Shown: in pieces, positions 33,278 to 42,051 of the stretch
Layout of the letters: each line of letters starts with the position of its first letter
How positions within the stretch are numbered: position 1 is the stretch's first letter
Assembly (NCBI GenBank): GCA_050011895.1
Contig: JBEKIF010000023.1
Coordinates: 1-64,000, forward strand
DNA length: 64,000 nucleotides
Origin: DATBGO01 sp050011895
GTDB lineage: Bacteria > Actinomycetota > Actinomycetes > Streptosporangiales > Streptosporangiaceae
Reading direction: 5' to 3'
Notes under the pieces: generated by a model
Databases searched by the model: none
What the model was told of the DNA's origin: nothing
What the model saw: only the letters and a program-made list of their open reading frames with translations
Position numbers and translations under genes: made by a program

Positions 33278-34204
33278 TCAGCTCACCCGGCTGTCCTTCG
33301 CCTGCCGGTACAGTCGGCCGGCCCGGTACGACGAGCGCACCAACGGTCCGGACATCACGCCGGCAAAGCCCAGGCTGGCGGCCTCGGCCGCCAGTTCGTC
33401 GAACTCGGCGGGCGGTACCCAGCGGTCCACCGGGTGGTGCCGCGGCGACGGGCGGAGATACTGGGTGATGGTCAGCAGCTCGCAGCCGGCCGCCCGCAGA
33501 TCCGCCATGGCCTGGCTGATCTCAGCCCGCTCCTCGCCCATCCCGAGGATGAGGTTGGACTTGGTGACGAGCCCGGCCTGGCGGGCCGCACTGAGCACCT
33601 CGAGGGACCGGTCGTAGCGGAATCCCGGCCTGATCCGCCGGAAGATCCTCGGCACCGTCTCGATGTTGTGCGCGAGCACGTCGGGACTGGCCGAGAAGAC
33701 CTCGGCGAGTTGCCCGCGGTCCGCGTTAAAGTCCGGTATCAGTAGCTCCACGCCGCAGCCCGGCACGGCCAGGTGGATCTCGCGGCAGGTCTGCCCGTAC
33801 AGCCACGCGCCGCCGTCAGCCAGGTCATCGCGGGCGACGCCGGTGACGGTGGCGTACCGCAGTCCCATCGCCGCCACCGACCCGGCGACCCGGCGGGGCT
33901 CGTCGGTATCGAGCGGGCCTGGCTTGCCGGTGGCAATCTGGCAGAAGTCACAGCGCCTCGTGCACTGGTCGCCGCCGATGAGGAAGGTCGCTTCGCGGTC
34001 CTCCCAGCACTCGAAGATGTTGGGGCAGCCGGCCTCCTCGCAGACCGTATGCAGGCCCTCGCGACGTACCAGCTGCTTCAGCTGGGTGTACTCAGGGCCG
34101 GTGCGCATCCGGGTCCTGATCCACGGCGGCTTGCGCTCGATGGGCGTCTGGCTGTTGCGGACCTCAAGCCTCAGGAGCCGGCGTTCATCGGGAGCGAGTA
34201 CCAC
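33278..34204 (-). CDS. lipA: Lipoyl synthase
   Basis: A 308-residue radical-SAM enzyme that inserts two sulfurs into octanoylated lipoyl domains. The auxiliary cluster ligands lie in CEEAGCPNIFEC and the radical-SAM ligands in CTRRCDFC. FLIGGDQCTRRCDFCQIATGKP, TKSNLILGMGE and ITQYLRPSPRHHPV are family signatures, and the final GPLVRSSYRAG carries the C-terminal Ser that ligates the auxiliary cluster. The GTG at 34204 gives the usual start VLAPDERRLLRLEVRNSQTPIERKP. The reading frame stays open further upstream, but those residues are not LipA-like. Substrates would include the SucB encoded nearby. Confidence 0.94.
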   Translation of the reverse strand: MVLAPDERRLLRLEVRNSQTPIERKPPWIRTRMRTGPEYTQLKQLVRREGLHTVCEEAGCPNIFECWEDREATFLIGGDQCTRRCDFCQIATGKPGPLDTDEPRRVAGSVAAMGLRYATVTGVARDDLADGGAWLYGQTCREIHLAVPGCGVELLIPDFNADRGQLAEVFSASPDVLAHNIETVPRIFRRIRPGFRYDRSLEVLSAARQAGLVTKSNLILGMGEERAEISQAMADLRAAGCELLTITQYLRPSPRHHPVDRWVPPAEFDELAAEAASLGFAGVMSGPLVRSSYRAGRLYRQAKDSRVS

Positions 34205-34309
34205 GCCTCCCAGGGTACGTCCGGTGCGGCCGAGCCGGTGACCGAGGACGGTCAAGGCCAGTTCGAAACGATGTGACGCGGAGTGCCTGAGTCGGGGAAC
34301 ATGGGGCGC

Positions 34310-35623
34310 ATGCCAACGCAGTTTGACCCGCCGTCGGGGACGCGCGACTTCCTTGCCGCTGAGTTCGAGCGGCGGGAGAGCGCCTTTGCCGTGATCCGTT
34401 CGGTCTTCGCCAGCTACGGCTTCGAGCCGCTGCAGACGCCCGCCTTCGAGCGCTTGGACGTCCTCCTGGGCAAATATGGCGATGAGGGCGACAAGCTCGT
34501 GTTCAAGATCCTGCGCCGGGGCGAGCACGAGGCGTCCGGCGAGGCCGACCTGGCGCTGCGTTATGACCTGACCGTGCCGCTGGCCCGGGTGGCCGCGGCC
34601 TACGGCAGCCAGCTGCCGTCGCCGTACAAGCGCTACGCGATCGGCCCGGTGTGGCGCGCGGACCGGCCGGGCAAGGACCGGTACCGGGAATTCGTCCAGT
34701 GCGACCTGGACACGCTGGGCTCCACCTCGGTTCTCGCTGATGCCGAGGCGCTGTGCGCGCAGCACGACGCGCTGGCCGGGCTGGGCATCGGCGAGTTCAG
34801 AATCCAGCTCAACTCGCGCCGGGTGCTGGCCGGGCTGCTCGATGTGTTCGGGATCGCCGACGAACTGGGCCCCGGCGTGCTGATCACCCTGGATAAGCTG
34901 GACAAGCTCAGCCCCGGGGCGGTCGGCGCTGAACTGGAAGGCCGGGGCCTGGCTCCCGGGAAGGCCGCCGAACTCGTCGGGACGATGACCGCGCCCGACG
35001 CGGTCGACCGGATCCGGGTGGCGCTGAAGCCGAGCGAGGAAGGGTCGGCCGGCCTTGACGAGGTCGACAGGGTGCTTTCGCTGGTGGCCCCGCAGGTTCC
35101 CGCCGGCCGGATTGCGTTCACCCCGCGGATGGTGCGGGGCCTCAGCTACTACACCGGCCCGATCTGGGAAGTAACCGCGCCCGGGGTGCTGGCGTCCATC
35201 GGCTCAGGCGGCCGTTACGACCATCTGATCGAGCAGCTGGGCGGCCCGGATACGCCGGCTACCGGAAGTTCGCTCGGCATCGAGCGGATTCTCGCGCTGC
35301 TGCCCGGCCGTGCAGACCTGCCGCAGGGCCGTCTGGACGTGGCCGTCACCGTGATGGACCCTGCTTACGCTGAGCAGTCGTTCGAGTGCGCGGCGGCGGC
35401 TCGGTCCGCTGGCCTGCGGGCCGGCGTCTACCTGGGCTCATCCGGCAAGCTCGGCAGGCAGCTCAAGTGGGCGAGTGACCAGGGGGCGCGCTGGAGCCTG
35501 ATCTACGGCAGGGCCGAGGCCGAGGCGGGTACCGTCACGGTGCGCGACATGGTCAGCGGCGACCAGGCCGCGGTGCGAGCTGCCGATCTCGGCGATTACC
35601 TGGCCCGCCGGACAGCAGGCTAG
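34310..35623 (+). CDS. hisS: Histidyl-tRNA synthetase of the eukaryote/archaea-like type
   Basis: A 437-residue class II aminoacyl-tRNA synthetase. Motif 1/2 regions read PPSGTRDFL, LALRYDLTVPLARVAA and KRYAIGPVWRADRPGKDRYREFVQCDLDTLG; the histidine-specific motif reads RMVRGLSYYTGPIWEV, and motif 3 lies in TPATGSSLGIERILALL. The RYREFxQCDxDxxG and LRYDLTVPxAR forms resemble eukaryotic and archaeal HisRS more than the usual bacterial FRYERPQKGRYRQFHQ. This may be an additional HisRS. The start at 34310 (MPTQFDPPSGTRDFL) fits the family; ATG at 34301 is an alternative. The gene and the next one interrupt lipA-lipB. Confidence 0.88.
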   Translation: MPTQFDPPSGTRDFLAAEFERRESAFAVIRSVFASYGFEPLQTPAFERLDVLLGKYGDEGDKLVFKILRRGEHEASGEADLALRYDLTVPLARVAAAYGSQLPSPYKRYAIGPVWRADRPGKDRYREFVQCDLDTLGSTSVLADAEALCAQHDALAGLGIGEFRIQLNSRRVLAGLLDVFGIADELGPGVLITLDKLDKLSPGAVGAELEGRGLAPGKAAELVGTMTAPDAVDRIRVALKPSEEGSAGLDEVDRVLSLVAPQVPAGRIAFTPRMVRGLSYYTGPIWEVTAPGVLASIGSGGRYDHLIEQLGGPDTPATGSSLGIERILALLPGRADLPQGRLDVAVTVMDPAYAEQSFECAAAARSAGLRAGVYLGSSGKLGRQLKWASDQGARWSLIYGRAEAEAGTVTVRDMVSGDQAAVRAADLGDYLARRTAG

Positions 35624-35632
35624 GGCAGCGGC

Positions 35633-36115
35633 GTGACCACGAGCGATTTCATCGACCCGGACGACTGGTTCTCCGGGCTGCCCGGCGTGGTCGTGGCTGC
35701 CGGGGCGCTGATCACCGATCCGGCGGGGCGGCCGTTGCTTGTCAAGCCGAACTACCGCGACCACTGGACCCTGCCAGGCGGTATTTGCGAGCACGGCGAG
35801 CCTCCGCACGAAGGCTGCGCCCGCGAGGTCGCCGAGGAGATCGGCCTGCAGCTGATTCCAGGTCCGCTGGTGGCGATCGACTGGTCGCAGCCGTTCGGCA
35901 GGCAGCAGCGGCCGATCATGCACCTGATCTTCGACGGCGGCACCCTCGACGGCGGCGATGGCATCGTGCTGCAGCAAGAGGAACTCGAAGATTTCCGCTT
36001 CACCGACCCCGCTGAGCTGGCCAGCTACCTGCCACGGCGGATCGAGGCCAGGGTCCGCGCCGCGCTGGCCGGGCGCGCGGCAGGAGCCGCCGTCTATCAG
36101 CCGGACCGCAGCTGA
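35633..36115 (+). CDS. NUDIX hydrolase
   Basis: A 160-residue protein with a complete NUDIX box, GGICEHGEPPHEGCAREVAEEIGL, matching Gx5Ex7REUxEExGU, preceded by the strand GVVVAAGALITDPAGRPLLVKPNYRDHWTLP. It should hydrolyse a nucleoside diphosphate linked to another group; the substrate cannot be inferred. The GTG start is 9 bp after the hisS stop codon, so the two genes form an operon. Its stop codon abuts a 20-bp tandem repeat. Confidence 0.88.
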   Translation: MTTSDFIDPDDWFSGLPGVVVAAGALITDPAGRPLLVKPNYRDHWTLPGGICEHGEPPHEGCAREVAEEIGLQLIPGPLVAIDWSQPFGRQQRPIMHLIFDGGTLDGGDGIVLQQEELEDFRFTDPAELASYLPRRIEARVRAALAGRAAGAAVYQPDRS

Positions 36116-36213
36116 GCGGCCAGCGGACGGCCTGAACGGCAAGCGGGCGGCCTGAACGGCCAGCGGACGGCCTGAACGGCAAGCGGGCGGCCTGAACGGC
36201 TAGCTGACGGCGC
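36114..36213. repeat. 20-bp tandem repeat (five units) between NUDIX and lipB
   Basis: Units alternate between GAACGGCCAGCGGACGGCCT and GAACGGCAAGCGGGCGGCCT, giving a 40-bp higher-order period. The first unit contains the NUDIX stop codon and the fifth, diverged, unit contains the lipB stop codon. There are no spacers. Confidence 0.88.
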
Positions 36214-36946
36214 TCTCGGTGGCGGTCAGCGGCATCAGCTCGGTGGTGTCCGCGACGCTGCGCCATTGCCGGGCGCCAAGCGCTTCGGCAAGGTGGGGCT
36301 GCACCACTTCGAGCGCGGCGGCGACCGTAACGGGCCGCCCGGCCTCGGCGGACAGCGTGGTAACTGTGGCATCGCGGATCCCGCAGGGCACTATCCGGTC
36401 GAACCAGGACAGGTCGCAGTCGCAGTTCAGCGCGAACCCGTGCATGGTGACGCCGCGGGCTATCCGGACTCCGATCGCGCCGACCTTACGGTCGCCGGTG
36501 CCTGGCAGACCGCCGGCGCCGCCGCGAACCCAGACGCCGCTCCGCCCCGCCACCCTGGTGGTCGGCACGCCGAACTCGGCGCAGGCCCGGATCAGGGCCT
36601 CCTCGATAGTCCGGACGTAGGCAATGACGTCGACCGGCTCGCCCAGCCTGATGATCGGGTAACCCACCAGCTGCCCCGGTCCGTGCCAGGTGATCTTGCC
36701 GCCCCGGTCCACCTCGATGACGGGTGCGCCAGGATCTGCGAGCGGCCGGTCCAGCGGGCTGGTCCGTTTGCCCGCGGTGTACACCGGCTGGTGCTCGAGC
36801 AGCAGGCAGCAGTCCGGAATGGCGCCGCTCACCCGTCGCTCGTGCAGCGCCCGCTGCAGCTCCCAGCCGCGCAGGTACGGGACCGCCGCCGCGCCCAGTC
36901 CGGCTCGGGCGAAAACCAGCTCAGCGTCCACGTGAGTGCCCACCAC
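36200..36946 (-). CDS. lipB: Lipoyl(octanoyl) transferase
   Basis: A 248-residue enzyme that transfers octanoyl from acyl carrier protein to lipoyl domains before LipA acts. Family motifs are LLLEHQPVYTAGKRT, GGKITWHGPGQLVGYPIIRL, DRKVGAIGVRIARGVTMHGFALNCDCDLSWFDRIVPCGI with the catalytic Lys (GAIG region) and Cys (PCGI). A short Gly-rich loop GRSGVWVRGGAGGLPGTGDRK is slightly longer than usual. The start is a GTG at 36946, with a second GTG one codon on; the ribosome site is weak. lipB normally precedes lipA directly; here hisS and NUDIX separate them. Confidence 0.94.
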   Translation of the reverse strand: MVGTHVDAELVFARAGLGAAAVPYLRGWELQRALHERRVSGAIPDCCLLLEHQPVYTAGKRTSPLDRPLADPGAPVIEVDRGGKITWHGPGQLVGYPIIRLGEPVDVIAYVRTIEEALIRACAEFGVPTTRVAGRSGVWVRGGAGGLPGTGDRKVGAIGVRIARGVTMHGFALNCDCDLSWFDRIVPCGIRDATVTTLSAEAGRPVTVAAALEVVQPHLAEALGARQWRSVADTTELMPLTATESAVS

Positions 36947-37056
36947 GTCAGCCTAATCGCCAGGGAGTCAGGCTGGGGAACTGGCAGCACGCGGGGCCGG
37001 CCAAGCGGTAACGACTCGCTGCCGGTTGTGGTTAGCGAAACCAGGAGGTGAGCCTG

Positions 37057-37746
37057 GTGTTCGACGAGATCCAGTTGCGGAGCATCAGCGCCGACGAGCT
37101 GGCCAGGCTGCAGCGGGCGCTGGCGAGCCTGGGTACCGGGAACCAGCGCGCGGCGACGCGCTACGAACGGCGGCGCACTTTCGTGCTGGCCGCCACCATG
37201 GTGTGCTGCGTCGGGCTGGCCGCCTGGACGGGCCTGCTCGCGGTGACGCTGCCGCACTATTACCGGGCAGGAGGCTGGCGCGGCGCCTGGGTCGGTTTCG
37301 ACATCGCGCTGCTCGCGACGTTCGCGGCCACCGGATGGGCCGCCTGGCGGCGCCGGCAGGTGCTGATCATCTGCCTGGTGGTGCTCGCCACGCTGCTGTG
37401 CTGCGATGCCTGGTTCGACGTCGTGCTGGACACGCACACCAGCGGTTTCGAGGTTAGCCTGCTGTCGGCCTTGGTCATCGAGCTTCCGCTGGCGCTGCTG
37501 GCGGCCACGGGTGCCCGGCGGCTGCTCAGGCTGACGATGGGGATAATAAGTCGCCGCGATGGCTATCCGGGGCACCCGCCGCTGTGGCAGATACCGCTGC
37601 TCGGCATGGGCTCGGACGGGCATCTGCGGGATCTGCTTCCGCAGCGCGGATATGGCCTGGCCGCCAGGCCGTGGCTAGGCCAGGACGGCCAGCGGAGCAG
37701 GTCCCGCCATCATGAAGAGCACGGCGCGGCGTCCGGCGTCAAGTAG
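37057..37746 (+). CDS. Four-helix membrane protein of unknown function
   Basis: A 229-residue protein I do not recognise. The N-terminus is a soluble amphipathic segment (FDEIQLRSISADELARLQRALASLG), then four hydrophobic helices (about TFVLAATMVCCVGLAAWTGLLAV, GFDIALLATFAATGWAAW, VLIICLVVLATLLCCDAWFDVVL and SLLSALVIELPLALLAATGA), then a basic tail. The GTG at 37057 has AGGAGG with 8-bp spacing; the GTG at 37048 overlaps that site and is less likely. It overlaps the 3' end of the TIGR01777 gene by 8 bp (convergent). Confidence 0.7.
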   Translation: MFDEIQLRSISADELARLQRALASLGTGNQRAATRYERRRTFVLAATMVCCVGLAAWTGLLAVTLPHYYRAGGWRGAWVGFDIALLATFAATGWAAWRRRQVLIICLVVLATLLCCDAWFDVVLDTHTSGFEVSLLSALVIELPLALLAATGARRLLRLTMGIISRRDGYPGHPPLWQIPLLGMGSDGHLRDLLPQRGYGLAARPWLGQDGQRSRSRHHEEHGAASGVK

Positions 37747-38668
37747 CAGGCCGGCTATCTCGCTGGGTGCGCGGACGGAGTTCAGCGGCGAGCGCGCTTG
37801 CGATGTCCGCGTACCGGAAGGTGAAGCCCGCCGCCAGGAGCCTGCGCGGGATGACCCGCGCGCTGGCGAGCAGATCGCCGGAAAGCTCCCCCAGGGCAGC
37901 CCTGATCACCGGGGCCGGGGCTCGCAAGAGCGCCGGGCGGCCGAGCGCCTTCGCGAGCGCCGCAGTGAAGTCGGCATTGGTGACCGGGTCAGGCGCGGTG
38001 AGGTTGACCGGTCCCTCGACGGCCGGGTTCCCGAGCAGGTACCGGAGCGCACGAACCTGGTCGGTGAGGGTGATCCAGCTGATGAACTGGGTTCCCGGGC
38101 CGATCCGGGCGCCGAGACCAAGCCGGAACAGCGGGGCCAGCCGGCCCAGCATCCCGCCCTGCCGGGCCAGCACAATGCCGGTCCGCAGGTTGGCCACGCG
38201 AATGCCAGCGGCGCGGGCCGGTTCCGCAGCGGCCTCCCAGTCTCTGACCAGCCCGGCCAGGAACCCGGTGCCCGCAGGGGCTGACTCATCGACCTCGCGG
38301 CCGCCGGTATCGGCGTACCAGCCGATCGCCGATCCGGACAGTAGGGTGGCCGGCGGCTGGTCCATGGCCGTGAGCGCCGCCGTGAGCCCTTCGGTGGCCT
38401 GGATTCTGCTGGCACGAAGTTCTGCCTTGCGTGCTTGCGTCCAGCGTCCAGCGGCCAGCGGAGCGCCAGCCAGGTTAAGGACGGCGCCGGTTCCGGCCAG
38501 GGCGGCCAGATCGATCCCACCGCGGGGCGCCGCTGGGTCCCAGGTGATCTCATCGGCGGCCCGCGGCGGCCGCCGGACCAGCCGGATCACCTCGTCGCCG
38601 TCCGTGCGCACGGCGTCGGTGAACGCAGTGCCAATCAGCCCGGAGGATCCGGTGACCGCGATCCGCAT
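37739..38668 (-). CDS. TIGR01777-family NAD-dependent epimerase/dehydratase-like protein
   Basis: A 309-residue extended-SDR protein: MRIAVTGSSGLIGTAFTDAV (NAD(P)-binding loop), DLAALAGTGAVLNLAGAPLAAGRWTQARKAELRASRIQAT, the active-site-like SGSAIGWYADTG, and FISWITLTDQVRALRYLL. The DUF1731 C-terminal domain ends the protein. The activity of the family is not established. The AGGAGG site 6 bp before the ATG at 38668 fixes the start. It is downstream of sucB on the same strand, as in mycobacteria. Confidence 0.88.
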   Translation of the reverse strand: MRIAVTGSSGLIGTAFTDAVRTDGDEVIRLVRRPPRAADEITWDPAAPRGGIDLAALAGTGAVLNLAGAPLAAGRWTQARKAELRASRIQATEGLTAALTAMDQPPATLLSGSAIGWYADTGGREVDESAPAGTGFLAGLVRDWEAAAEPARAAGIRVANLRTGIVLARQGGMLGRLAPLFRLGLGARIGPGTQFISWITLTDQVRALRYLLGNPAVEGPVNLTAPDPVTNADFTAALAKALGRPALLRAPAPVIRAALGELSGDLLASARVIPRRLLAAGFTFRYADIASALAAELRPRTQRDSRPAT

Positions 38669-38811
38669 GAGGCGCCTCCTGACTCCGGGTAATCCTGTCA
38701 CCTGATTCTCGCGCAGCGTGCTGATCTGCTTACGGGCAGTACTCGGCGCAGCCGAAAAACGGCATCAGGGGACTACCGCGCCGTCACCGCTCGGGAGACC
38801 GTGCGCACCGG

Positions 38812-40566
38812 CTAGAGCCCGAGCCCGGTCTCGAAGGCGCCCTCTTCCAGGCGGTGCTTCATCGTGGCGAGGAACCGTGCGGCGTCCGCGCCGTCGACCA
38901 GCCGGTGATCGTAGGTCAGTGCCAGGTAGACCATCGACCTGACAGCTATCACCTCGCCGAGCGCCGGGTGGTCGACCACCACCGGCCGCTTCACCACAAT
39001 GCCGGTGCCGAGGATCGCCACCTGGGGCTGGTTGATGATCGGCGTGTCGAACAGCGCACCGCGGCTGCCGGTGTTGGTCAGCGTGAACGTGCCGCCTGAC
39101 AACTCGTCCGGGCTCACCTGCCCGGCCCTGGTGCGCTCCGCGATATCGGCAATCTTCCTGGCCAGCCCGGCGATGTTGAGGTCGCCGGCCTTGCGGATGA
39201 CCGGCACCATGAGGCCGCGTTCGGTGTCGACGGCGATCCCCAGATGCTCGGCGTCGTGGTAGGTCACCTGCGCGTTGGCGGTGTCCACCACCGCGTTCAG
39301 CCTGGGATGCACCTTGAGTGCCTCGACGGCTGCCAGCGCGAAGAACGGCAGGAACGAGAGCTTGACGCCTTCGCTCGCCTCGAATCCAGCCCTGGCGCGT
39401 TCCCTGAGCCTGGCAATGGCCGTGACATCCGCCTCCACCACTGTCGTGAGCTGGGCGGATGTCTGAAGCGATTCGACCATCCGCTGTGCGATCACCTGGC
39501 GGGACCGTGACATCCGCTCGGTGGTGCCGCGCAGGCGCGACGGCACGATGGCGGGCCGGGCCTTGGCCTGGTCTGGCGCTGCCGCCTGCCGGGCCGCTGC
39601 GGCGGCTGGCGCCCCGGTGAACTGCGGCGGTGCACCAAACCAGGTCCCGCTGGGCGGCGGTGCGACAGGCTGCGAGGCGGGCTGCGGCTGCGAGGGCGAG
39701 GGCGGCTGCTGCCGGGGCGGCTGCTGCTCGTAGGGCTGCTGCTCGTAGGGCTGCTGCTGGTAGGGCTGCTGCTGGTAGGGCTGCTGCTGGACGGGCTGTC
39801 CGAAGGCCGCGGCCTGGCCGCGGCGAGCGGCGGCCGCGTCAATGATGTCCTGCTTGCGGATGCGGCCGCCGACCCCGGTGCCAGCTACCGCCGCCAGGTC
39901 GATCCCGTGCTCCGCAGCGAGCTTGCGCACTAGCGGCGTCACGTAAGGCCCCTCGGGGCCAGACAGCGAAGGCTGTGAGTCATCTGCTGGCGGCGCGCCG
40001 GGCGCAGCCGGCTGTCCGGTGAATGCCGGTGATCCGCTACCCGCTTGCCCCTGCGGGACCCCTGACTGGTAATGCGAGGGCTGGTAGGCCTGCGTCCCGC
40101 CGTCGGCTGGCGGCTGGTAGGACTGCGGCTGAGCGTCAGGAGTTCGCAGTGCGGGCGGCTGGAAAGGCGCTCGCTGGTCGGCTGGCTGCTGGTAGGGCTG
40201 CTGCTGCGGATAGCCCGGCTGCTGGTCCTGGCTGGCCTGGTCCTGGCTGGCCTGGTCCTGGCTGGCCTGCTCGGCTGGTGCCTGGGCCGCCTGGGCAGCA
40301 TCACCGTCAGCCGTGCCGTCAGCCGCACTTCCATCGTCGATGACGGCGAGCTCGGCGCCGACAGCGACCGTCTCGTCCTCAGCGACCGTGATTCCGCGCA
40401 GGATTCCCGAGACTGGCGACGGGATCTCGGTGTCGACCTTGTCCGTCGAGACCTCGAGCAACGGCTCGTCGGCCTCGACGCGGTCACCCTCCCGCTTCAA
40501 CCAGCGCGTGACGGTGCCCTCGGTGACGCTCTCGCCGAGCTGTGGCATGGATACCGAGACCGACAT
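38812..40566 (-). CDS. sucB: Dihydrolipoamide acyltransferase E2 (2-oxoglutarate dehydrogenase-type)
   Basis: A 584-residue E2 core protein. Residues 1-78 form the lipoyl domain with the lipoylated Lys in EVSTDKVDTEIPSP. A Gln/Ala/Pro/Tyr-rich linker of about 125 residues follows, then the peripheral-subunit-binding domain YVTPLVRKLAAEHGIDLAAVAGTGVGGRIRKQDII, a second Gln/Pro/Tyr-rich linker, and the acyltransferase domain from about residue 350 with SRLRGTTERMSRSRQVIAQRMVES and the active site DHRLVDGADAARFL. The linkers contain in-frame tandem repeats. lpd lies 108 bp upstream. LipB and LipA made nearby would modify the lipoyl Lys. Confidence 0.93.
   Translation of the reverse strand: MSVSVSMPQLGESVTEGTVTRWLKREGDRVEADEPLLEVSTDKVDTEIPSPVSGILRGITVAEDETVAVGAELAVIDDGSAADGTADGDAAQAAQAPAEQASQDQASQDQASQDQQPGYPQQQPYQQPADQRAPFQPPALRTPDAQPQSYQPPADGGTQAYQPSHYQSGVPQGQAGSGSPAFTGQPAAPGAPPADDSQPSLSGPEGPYVTPLVRKLAAEHGIDLAAVAGTGVGGRIRKQDIIDAAAARRGQAAAFGQPVQQQPYQQQPYQQQPYEQQPYEQQPPRQQPPSPSQPQPASQPVAPPPSGTWFGAPPQFTGAPAAAAARQAAAPDQAKARPAIVPSRLRGTTERMSRSRQVIAQRMVESLQTSAQLTTVVEADVTAIARLRERARAGFEASEGVKLSFLPFFALAAVEALKVHPRLNAVVDTANAQVTYHDAEHLGIAVDTERGLMVPVIRKAGDLNIAGLARKIADIAERTRAGQVSPDELSGGTFTLTNTGSRGALFDTPIINQPQVAILGTGIVVKRPVVVDHPALGEVIAVRSMVYLALTYDHRLVDGADAARFLATMKHRLEEGAFETGLGL
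39721..39795. repeat. 15-bp tandem repeat (five units) in the second sucB linker
   Basis: CTGCTGCTCGTAGGG (two copies), CTGCTGCTGGTAGGG (two copies) and CTGCTGCTGGACGGG follow one another. On the minus strand they encode the pentapeptides PYQQQ and PYEQQ in the flexible linker before the catalytic domain. Confidence 0.9.
40222..40266. repeat. 15-bp tandem repeat (three units) in the first sucB linker
   Basis: CTGGTCCTGGCTGGC is repeated three times exactly. It encodes (QASQD)n between the lipoyl domain and the subunit-binding domain. Confidence 0.88.
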
Positions 40567-40674
40567 GGCGTTCCGTTGCTCCTTCTTCTTCAGCGCTCTT
40601 CGTCAGCGCTCTTCGTCAGTGCTCGCGCTGACACGTGCCCGGCCGTGGCGCCCGCCGCACCGGCGGGGTCACGG

Positions 40675-42051
40675 TCAGGAGTGGGCGTGGAGGGGCTTTC
40701 CGGCGAGCGCGAGATGCGCCTCGCCGATTGCCTCGGACTGGGTCGGATGCGGATGGATGAGCTGGGCTACCTCAGCGGGCACGGCCTCCCAGTTATAGAT
40801 CAGCTGCGCTTCGGCAATCAGCTCGCCTACCCGGGCACCGACCAGATGAACACCGAGCACCGGGCCGCCGCCCGCGGTCGCGATGACCTTCGCGGCGCCT
40901 TGCGTCTGCAGGATCTGGCTCTTGCCGTTGCCAGCCAGGTCGTAGGTGAATTCGGTGGTTTCGATGCCCCGGTCAGCGGCGGTCGCGGAGGTGATGCCGA
41001 CCGAAGCGACCTCTGGGTTGCTATAGGTCACCCTCGGGACGCCGTCGTAGTCGATCGGCGTGACCGGCAGGCCGGCCAGCCGCTCGGCGACCATGATCCC
41101 CTCGCCGAATCCCGCATGCGCAAGCTGCGGACCCGGAATGAGGTCACCAACCGCCGATATCGTCGGGACGCTCGTCTGGCAGTACTCGTCGACGGTCACG
41201 TAGCCGCGCTGCACCGCGACGCCCGCTTCCTCGTAACCCAGGCCCGCGGAGACCGGGCCGCGGCCCACCGCGACCAGAAGCAGCTCGGCGTCGATCGTCG
41301 TGCCGCCTTCCAGCGAGACGGTGACGCCGGAGTCGGTCTCCTTGACGCTCTCGAATCTGGCCCCGAGCTTGTAGCCGATACCGCGCCGCCGGAAGGCGCG
41401 CTCCAGCAGCTTCGAGCTCGACTCCTCCTCGGGCGGCAGCAGGTGGGGCAGCATCTCGACGATGGTGACCTCGGCCCCGAAGGAGCGCCACACGCTCGCG
41501 AACTCGACCCCGATCACGCCGCCGCCGAGGATGACAACGGAGGCCGGAACCCGTTCGAGCTCCAGGGCCTGGTCGCTGGTGATGACGCGCGTGCCGTCGA
41601 TCTCCAGGCCGGGCAGACTGCGGGCCTGCGATCCGGTCGCGAGTACCACCTGCGTGCCCTCGATCAGGGTGTCACCGACCTGGACGGCGGCGGGCGACAC
41701 CAGCCTGCCCTCGCCCTCGATGACATCAATGTGCCTGCTGCCGACCAGCCCGACCAGGCCCTTCCACAGCCTGGTGACGACCTTGTCCTTGTACGCGTTG
41801 ACCCCGGCCATGTCGATGCCGTCCAGGCTGGTCCGGACCCCGAAGGACGCGCTCTCCCTGGCCTGGTCCGCGATCTCCGCGGCATGCAGCAGCGCCTTGG
41901 TCGGGATGCAGCCGCGGTGCAGGCAGGTGCCGCCGACCTTGCCCTGCTCGATGAGCGCAACCCGCTTGCCGAGTTCAGCCGAGCGCAGCGCGCATGCATA
42001 ACCGCCACTGCCGCCGCCGAGGATGACAATGTCGTAGCCGCTATCAGCCAC
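40675..42051 (-). CDS. lpdA: Dihydrolipoyl dehydrogenase (E3)
   Basis: A 458-residue FAD enzyme that reoxidises dihydrolipoamide with NAD+. It has the FAD-binding YDIVILGGGSGGYACALRSAELGKRVALIE, the redox disulfide in GGTCLHRGCIPTK, the NAD-binding VVILGGGVIGVEFASVWRSFGAEVTIVE, the second FAD contact in ISAVGDLIPGPQLAH, and the catalytic His-Glu pair in IHPHPTQSEAIGE. The GTG at 42051 has AAGGAG 8 bp upstream. It lies between pepA and sucB on one strand, so E3 and E2 of the complex are co-expressed. Confidence 0.95.
   Translation of the reverse strand: MADSGYDIVILGGGSGGYACALRSAELGKRVALIEQGKVGGTCLHRGCIPTKALLHAAEIADQARESASFGVRTSLDGIDMAGVNAYKDKVVTRLWKGLVGLVGSRHIDVIEGEGRLVSPAAVQVGDTLIEGTQVVLATGSQARSLPGLEIDGTRVITSDQALELERVPASVVILGGGVIGVEFASVWRSFGAEVTIVEMLPHLLPPEEESSSKLLERAFRRRGIGYKLGARFESVKETDSGVTVSLEGGTTIDAELLLVAVGRGPVSAGLGYEEAGVAVQRGYVTVDEYCQTSVPTISAVGDLIPGPQLAHAGFGEGIMVAERLAGLPVTPIDYDGVPRVTYSNPEVASVGITSATAADRGIETTEFTYDLAGNGKSQILQTQGAAKVIATAGGGPVLGVHLVGARVGELIAEAQLIYNWEAVPAEVAQLIHPHPTQSEAIGEAHLALAGKPLHAHS

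Noticed and set aside
33278..34765. Extended lipA frame of 495 residues
   Set aside because: The reading frame upstream of 34204 runs antisense through hisS and lacks LipA-like sequence; the family start aligns at 34204.
36114..36213. Possible CRISPR array or attachment site
   Set aside because: The 20-bp units are directly adjacent without spacers, and no integrase gene is present.
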